Assembly (NCBI GenBank): GCA_036268875.1
Contig: DATATI010000087.1
Location: 1-64,000 of the forward strand
Reading direction: 5' to 3'
Origin: Polyangia bacterium
Lineage (GTDB): Bacteria > Myxococcota_A > Polyangia > Fen-1088
Length of the DNA: 64,000 nucleotides
A program made the position numbers and the translations under genes. The notes below the pieces were generated by a model. It ran no database searches. It was given only the letters and a program-made list of their open reading frames with translations, and was not told the origin of the DNA. Shown piece by piece: positions 61,201 to 64,000 of this stretch (position 1 is the stretch's first letter; the number at the start of each line of letters is the position of its first letter).

Positions 61201-63597
61201 ATCTTTCCAGGCCCGCGGCGGTAGGTTGGCCATGGCGTGGCGCAACGACCGCGCCGCCACGTCATACGCGACGTTGGCCTTGGCTCGAATACCGGCGCGC
61301 AGGTTCAGGGTCACGGCCTGGGCGCGCTCGGCCGCGTCGGTGATGAGATCCCAGGCCTGGTTCAGGTGGTCGACGATCTCGAACAGGTAATCATTGCCGT
61401 CCGGGTGGGCTTCACGGGCGCGCTGGATCAGCAGGCGGGCGATCCGCAGGTGGACGCGCTTGCGGGCGTCGTCGGCCAGCATGTCGTGCACCGATTGCTG
61501 CACGCGATCGTGGACGAATCGAAAGGCCACGTGGGCATCGGGAAGCGACGCCTCGAACAACCGGTACGACGCCCCCACCAGGGTGACAAAGCCCTCGGCC
61601 AGCGCTGATTGCAGCTCGGCCGCCAATACGGCGCGCGACTTTTCGCTGACGATCGAGAGCGTGCGCAGATCAAAGCTGGACCCGATGCAGGCGGCGATCT
61701 GCAGCGTCTCGCGCGCCGCCTGAGGCGCTTTCAAGATCTTGGCCCGCATCAGATCGGCGATACCGTCGGTGATGCGCCCTTCACCCAGGCGCGCCGGGTC
61801 CCAGGTCCACGACCCCAGACCGTGCACGAAGCGGATCACCCCTTCGCGGCTGAGGTGGTCCAGGTACTGGTTGACGAAGAACGGATTGCCGTCGCAACGC
61901 TCGCACACGATGCTGGCCAGCGCCGCCAGATCCTGGTGCCGCCCGCGCAGACCGTCGGAGATCAGCTGGTGCACGTCGGCCTTGCCGAGAGGGCTGACCT
62001 TGATCTGATCGACCGGCACCCCCATTTGCGTGCCTTCGTCCACCAGACGGGCCATGGGCTGATTGGCGGCGACTTCGTCGTCACGGAACGACCACACGAA
62101 GAGAAGATTACTGATGAGGCCATCGAGGAGAATGGCCCGCAAGAGGCGCAACCCGGCGGCGTCGATCCATTGCACATCGTCGAAGAACAGCACGAACGGC
62201 TGGCCGAAGCGGCAAAACAACCGCACGAATCGCCGGAAGGTGGCGTTGAAACGGATCTGCGATTCTTCCGGATCAAGGGCGGGCACCGCCGGCTGCCCGC
62301 CGATGATCGATTCCAGCTCGGGCACGATGTCAATGATCACCTGGCCGTTCGGTCCCACCGCTTCGAGGATCGAATGCCGCCAGCGAGCCAGGCTCTCGGC
62401 GCTCTCGCTTTCAAGCTGGCGGATCAAATCGCGGAAGGCCTGGGTGAACGCCGCGTACGGGATGTTGCGGTTCAGCGCCTCGCACTTGCCGGCCACGAAG
62501 AAGCCGCGGGTGGCGGCGATCGGTTTTTGGACTTCCTGCACCAACGCCGACTTGCCGATGCCCGACGGACCCGACACCAGCACCACCCGTTTGTCGCCGG
62601 CGCTGGCCCGATCGAAGGCGCCGAGGATGATCTCGGTTTCGCGCTGCCGGCCGTAAAGCCGATGCGGAAGCTGAAAGCGGTCGGAAGCGTCGTTTTCGCC
62701 CGGCGTGAAGACGGAGATGCGGCCCAGGTGCCGCAGTTCTTGCAGGCAGCGCCGCAGATCGGCGCTGAGGCCTCCGGTGCTCTGGTAACGCTCCTCCGGC
62801 GTCTTGGCCAAGAGCTTGAGGACGATCGCGCACAGCGATTCGGGGATCTGCTCCCGGCGGGCAGGCGGGATCTGCGGCCGGCGCGCGATGTGGTCGTAGA
62901 CCAGTTCCAGCGGATCGCGCGCCTCGAACACCGGCGCGCCCATCAACACCTCGAACAGGATCGCCCCCAGCGAATAAAAATCGCTGCGGTAATCGACCGG
63001 CCGGTTGATCCGTCCGGTTTGTTCGGGCGCGATGTAGCCCAGCGTTCCTTCCAGAGCGTTCGGCGCCACCACGTCCTGCGTCTCGCGGCCCACGCGCGAG
63101 GCGATTCCAAAGTCGATGATCTTCACCGACGACCGATCGGGCGCCACCAGGATGTTGCCGGGGTTCAGGTCCTTGTGAACGATCCCTTCCTGGTGAATGG
63201 CGCCCAGGCCCTCCAGCACCAGCAGGAACAGGGACAGCGTGCTTTGCAGGTCGGGCGGATCGGCGCGCGGCAGGGCGTGCAGCGGAACGCCCGGGTAATC
63301 GTCGAAGACCAGATAATGGCGCTGGTTCCGCTGCGAAAACTCCAGGGCCCGCGCGACGAATGGATGGTCGATGAGCTGGGTGATCTCGTATTCGTTGCGC
63401 AGGCGGGCGATCTGATCAGGCGTCGGGTACTCGGCGCGCAGGAACTTCAGGACCACGGGCGCACCATCGCTGATGCGCACGCCGCGATAGGCGATGGTGC
63501 GCGCGCCCTCGTCAACCGGCTCGTGGATCTCGTAGCCGCCGAGATTCGTGGCGGTGGGCGGCGGCGGCGGCTCCCCTCGGAGAGGGGACGTGGTCAC
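58276..63597 (-). CDS. Ser/Thr kinase - AAA ATPase - TPR - GAF - SpoIIE phosphatase signalling protein
   Basis: A 1773-residue cytoplasmic signalling giant. The kinase (about residues 20-290) has the ATP-anchoring Lys in APVVLKFLRAEYPTPDQI, the catalytic loop IVHKDLNPGNILV and metal motif VKIIDFGIAS. A STAND/AAA module follows with Walker A GPSGIGKSALVQEVQ and Walker B-like FVLFFDDVQWIDAAGLRLL. A long helical TPR-like region (about 700-1300) leads to a GAF domain (about 1350-1480: SAGAQIGVILFAGEDGTLRV), a coiled coil (LEEAQEGLKEKERLVREMEI) and a SpoIIE/PP2C domain (EVGGDYYDVVPVENG, IGDVAGHGLGSG, VLYTDGVIEAANQD). The GTG at 63597 overlaps the upstream stop as GTGA. It may control the STAS protein downstream (inference). 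Confidence 0.93.
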   Translation of the reverse strand: MTTSPLRGEPPPPPTATNLGGYEIHEPVDEGARTIAYRGVRISDGAPVVLKFLRAEYPTPDQIARLRNEYEITQLIDHPFVARALEFSQRNQRHYLVFDDYPGVPLHALPRADPPDLQSTLSLFLLVLEGLGAIHQEGIVHKDLNPGNILVAPDRSSVKIIDFGIASRVGRETQDVVAPNALEGTLGYIAPEQTGRINRPVDYRSDFYSLGAILFEVLMGAPVFEARDPLELVYDHIARRPQIPPARREQIPESLCAIVLKLLAKTPEERYQSTGGLSADLRRCLQELRHLGRISVFTPGENDASDRFQLPHRLYGRQRETEIILGAFDRASAGDKRVVLVSGPSGIGKSALVQEVQKPIAATRGFFVAGKCEALNRNIPYAAFTQAFRDLIRQLESESAESLARWRHSILEAVGPNGQVIIDIVPELESIIGGQPAVPALDPEESQIRFNATFRRFVRLFCRFGQPFVLFFDDVQWIDAAGLRLLRAILLDGLISNLLFVWSFRDDEVAANQPMARLVDEGTQMGVPVDQIKVSPLGKADVHQLISDGLRGRHQDLAALASIVCERCDGNPFFVNQYLDHLSREGVIRFVHGLGSWTWDPARLGEGRITDGIADLMRAKILKAPQAARETLQIAACIGSSFDLRTLSIVSEKSRAVLAAELQSALAEGFVTLVGASYRLFEASLPDAHVAFRFVHDRVQQSVHDMLADDARKRVHLRIARLLIQRAREAHPDGNDYLFEIVDHLNQAWDLITDAAERAQAVTLNLRAGIRAKANVAYDVAARSLRHAMANLPPRAWKDQYAETSQLFLECADCEYLSGNFDVAEQLLDEASIHLRSNVERAAVYDIKIPMRTNRGRPAEAIRLGIEALALFDIELSAKPPPAVVTEAIIETRQRLGDLSTEQLLRLPRMADREKLTIMRVFNRLGPPAYFTDQGLYALMHCLVIELTLQYGHASESVRGYSVYGMILGWEFGSFEEGARYGELAISLSDELGNVQMKGVSRVLYGCFIGHWTHAADESLVHLLDGHQYLREAGNVVLGSFALCLHTATLWIKGEALDRVRADAAKSLAYLRQAKYREMIDFMACVDRAGMALSGLTAAPTSLDGDDFDEQATVINMRGVGIKTPLHWYYLTKAQLFYLFGKLDEAAEMVARSAEILSHSLGSLLFSEHHTLNALIALARGEQPLPLDADDGGNELGTSRKLLAQWATHCPENFEAKHLLVEAECARVAGAQDAAVDLYERAVAAAREARNLFVEALANELGGRYHLGRQRPFIASSYLKQARYAYSRWGAAEKVSQLDQEFGALLGPTTRRSGTNEGRKFEAVRLPNESAEGLDVAAIMKSARSIGEVIVLDRLIKKVTRTLVESAGAQIGVILFAGEDGTLRVVARRHIDDAEDAISIDRPLGAYPDISAVVVQKAAANQTSVLYEDASKSAELKADPYVQRTQPRSVLCFPAMHQGRVSCIVYLENNLAPGMFTRERVEVLRILSSQVAISLENARLYSGLEEKIRQLEEAQEGLKEKERLVREMEIARRIQTSILPRVLDVPGLEISATMLPATEVGGDYYDVVPVENGCWLGIGDVAGHGLGSGLVMLMIQSGLAALTREAPAASPRELLRVLNQMLFDNVRKRLGQQEHATLSLLRYERNGQFTYAGAHEEFIVWRAKEKRCELIATRGIWMAAIPNIPRSMVDEQFRLSADDVLVLYTDGVIEAANQDRKQLGIDRLCAALGEVHDQPVEAIRDHLMTTVKNWMFRQDDDITFVIVRYRASAQPGQ

Positions 63598-64000
63598 AGC
63601 GCTACGCACACCGCCTTGATCTGGGTGTAAAGCTCGATGGTCTCCGGGCTGCTCTCGCGGCCCCACCCCGACTGCTTGTACCCGCCGAACGGCAGCGCCG
63701 TGTCGAAGATGTTGTAGCAGTTGATCCAGACCGTGCCCGACTTCAGCGCGGCGGCGGTCTTGTGCGCCTTGCTGATGTCGCGGGTCCAAACGCCGGCGGC
63801 CAGGCCGTACATGGTGTTGTTGGCCTCGGCGATCACCTGGTCGGCGTCCTTGAAGCGCGCCACTGTCACCACCGGACCGAAGACCTCATCGGCGACGACC
63901 TTCATGTCGGGCGTGGCGTTGGTGATGACCGTCGGCTGCACGAAGTAGCCGGGGCGTTTCACCCGTTCGCCGCCGGTGGCGACCTTGGCGCCGCCGCGGC
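63594..64000 (-). CDS. Aldehyde dehydrogenase, C-terminal part (runs off window)
   Basis: Only the last 135 or so codons are visible; the 5' end is beyond the window. The tail is unmistakable for the NAD(P)-dependent aldehyde dehydrogenase superfamily: GYFVQPTVITNATPDMKVVA, DEVFGPVVTVARFKDADQVI, ANNTMYGLAAGVWTRDISKA, GTVWINCYNIFDTALPFGG and YKQSGWGRESSPETIELYTQ. The catalytic Cys and Glu lie upstream, out of view. Its stop overlaps the kinase start (GTGA), so the two are cotranscribed. Confidence 0.95.
   Translation of the reverse strand, partial: RGGAKVATGGERVKRPGYFVQPTVITNATPDMKVVADEVFGPVVTVARFKDADQVIAEANNTMYGLAAGVWTRDISKAHKTAAALKSGTVWINCYNIFDTALPFGGYKQSGWGRESSPETIELYTQIKAVCVAL

Noticed and set aside
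61609-63630. 673-residue open frame on the plus strand
   Set aside because: It is antisense to the kinase and AAA part of the signalling giant, whose catalytic motifs are intact; the frame has no recognisable domain.

Overview
The window is high-GC bacterial chromosome with dense genes, many ATGA/GTGA start-stop overlaps and GTG starts. The gene content points to a soil delta-proteobacterium of the Myxococcota (Polyangia-like) type. The main reasons are lipoproteins with long Gly/Ser/Thr or Asp/Ala linkers after the lipobox, a huge Cys-rich lipoprotein with MopE-like metal-binding motifs, a Ser/Thr kinase fused to an AAA ATPase, GAF and SpoIIE-type phosphatase, several ECF sigma/anti-sigma pairs with TPR tails, and two GGDEF proteins. 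This placement is inference; no rRNA or other marker gene is present. I saw no rRNA, convincing tRNA, CRISPR array, insertion sequence or phage gene.

Layout. 0-7 kb: tail of a basic protein with a strong terminator, then sucA-sucB (2-oxoglutarate dehydrogenase E1 and E2) flanked by two GGDEF proteins, one degenerate and one canonical. 7-14.7 kb: a GT2 glycosyltransferase, a CgeB-like glycosyltransferase coupled to a GH5-like lipoprotein, mgtE, an Abi-alpha (DUF4393) protein and a YdjM-like membrane protein. 14.8-17.8 kb: a complete polar amino-acid ABC transporter. 18-21 kb: an extended RNase HI, an unknown lipoprotein and class II fructose-bisphosphatase (glpX). 21-32 kb: an envelope region with a 1815-residue Cys-rich lipoprotein, an M14-like carboxypeptidase, two c-type-cytochrome-like lipoproteins, a small HExxH protein and a secreted repeat protein. 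32-37 kb: an XRE-cupin regulator, a striking inverted repeat, and an ECF sigma/anti-sigma/exported-protein/lipoprotein operon. 37-47 kb: a minus-strand operon for a surface glycan (MBOAT acyltransferase, two AlgX/AlgJ-like SGNH proteins, two sugar epimerases, a GT2, a TolB-like lipoprotein and a SirB1/TPR protein). 47.4-50.5 kb: a second exported-protein/sigma/anti-sigma operon. 51-56 kb: a SASA-type esterase lipoprotein, an outer-membrane protein, a polytopic TPR protein and a small secreted protein. 56-63.6 kb: two tandem PhoB-like response regulators behind a Pho-box-like repeat, a STAS protein and the kinase/AAA/GAF/SpoIIE giant, which together look like a partner-switching module. The window ends in a truncated aldehyde dehydrogenase.

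The most unusual parts are the STAS plus kinase-phosphatase module, the two look-alike sigma/anti-sigma/exported-protein operons (one with a 24-bp tandem repeat in the signal-peptide n-region), the nested inverted repeat at 32853-32938, the degenerate GGDEF protein that keeps its c-di-GMP I-site, and the double-AlgX glycan-modification operon. Functions are read from motifs by eye; no database search was run.
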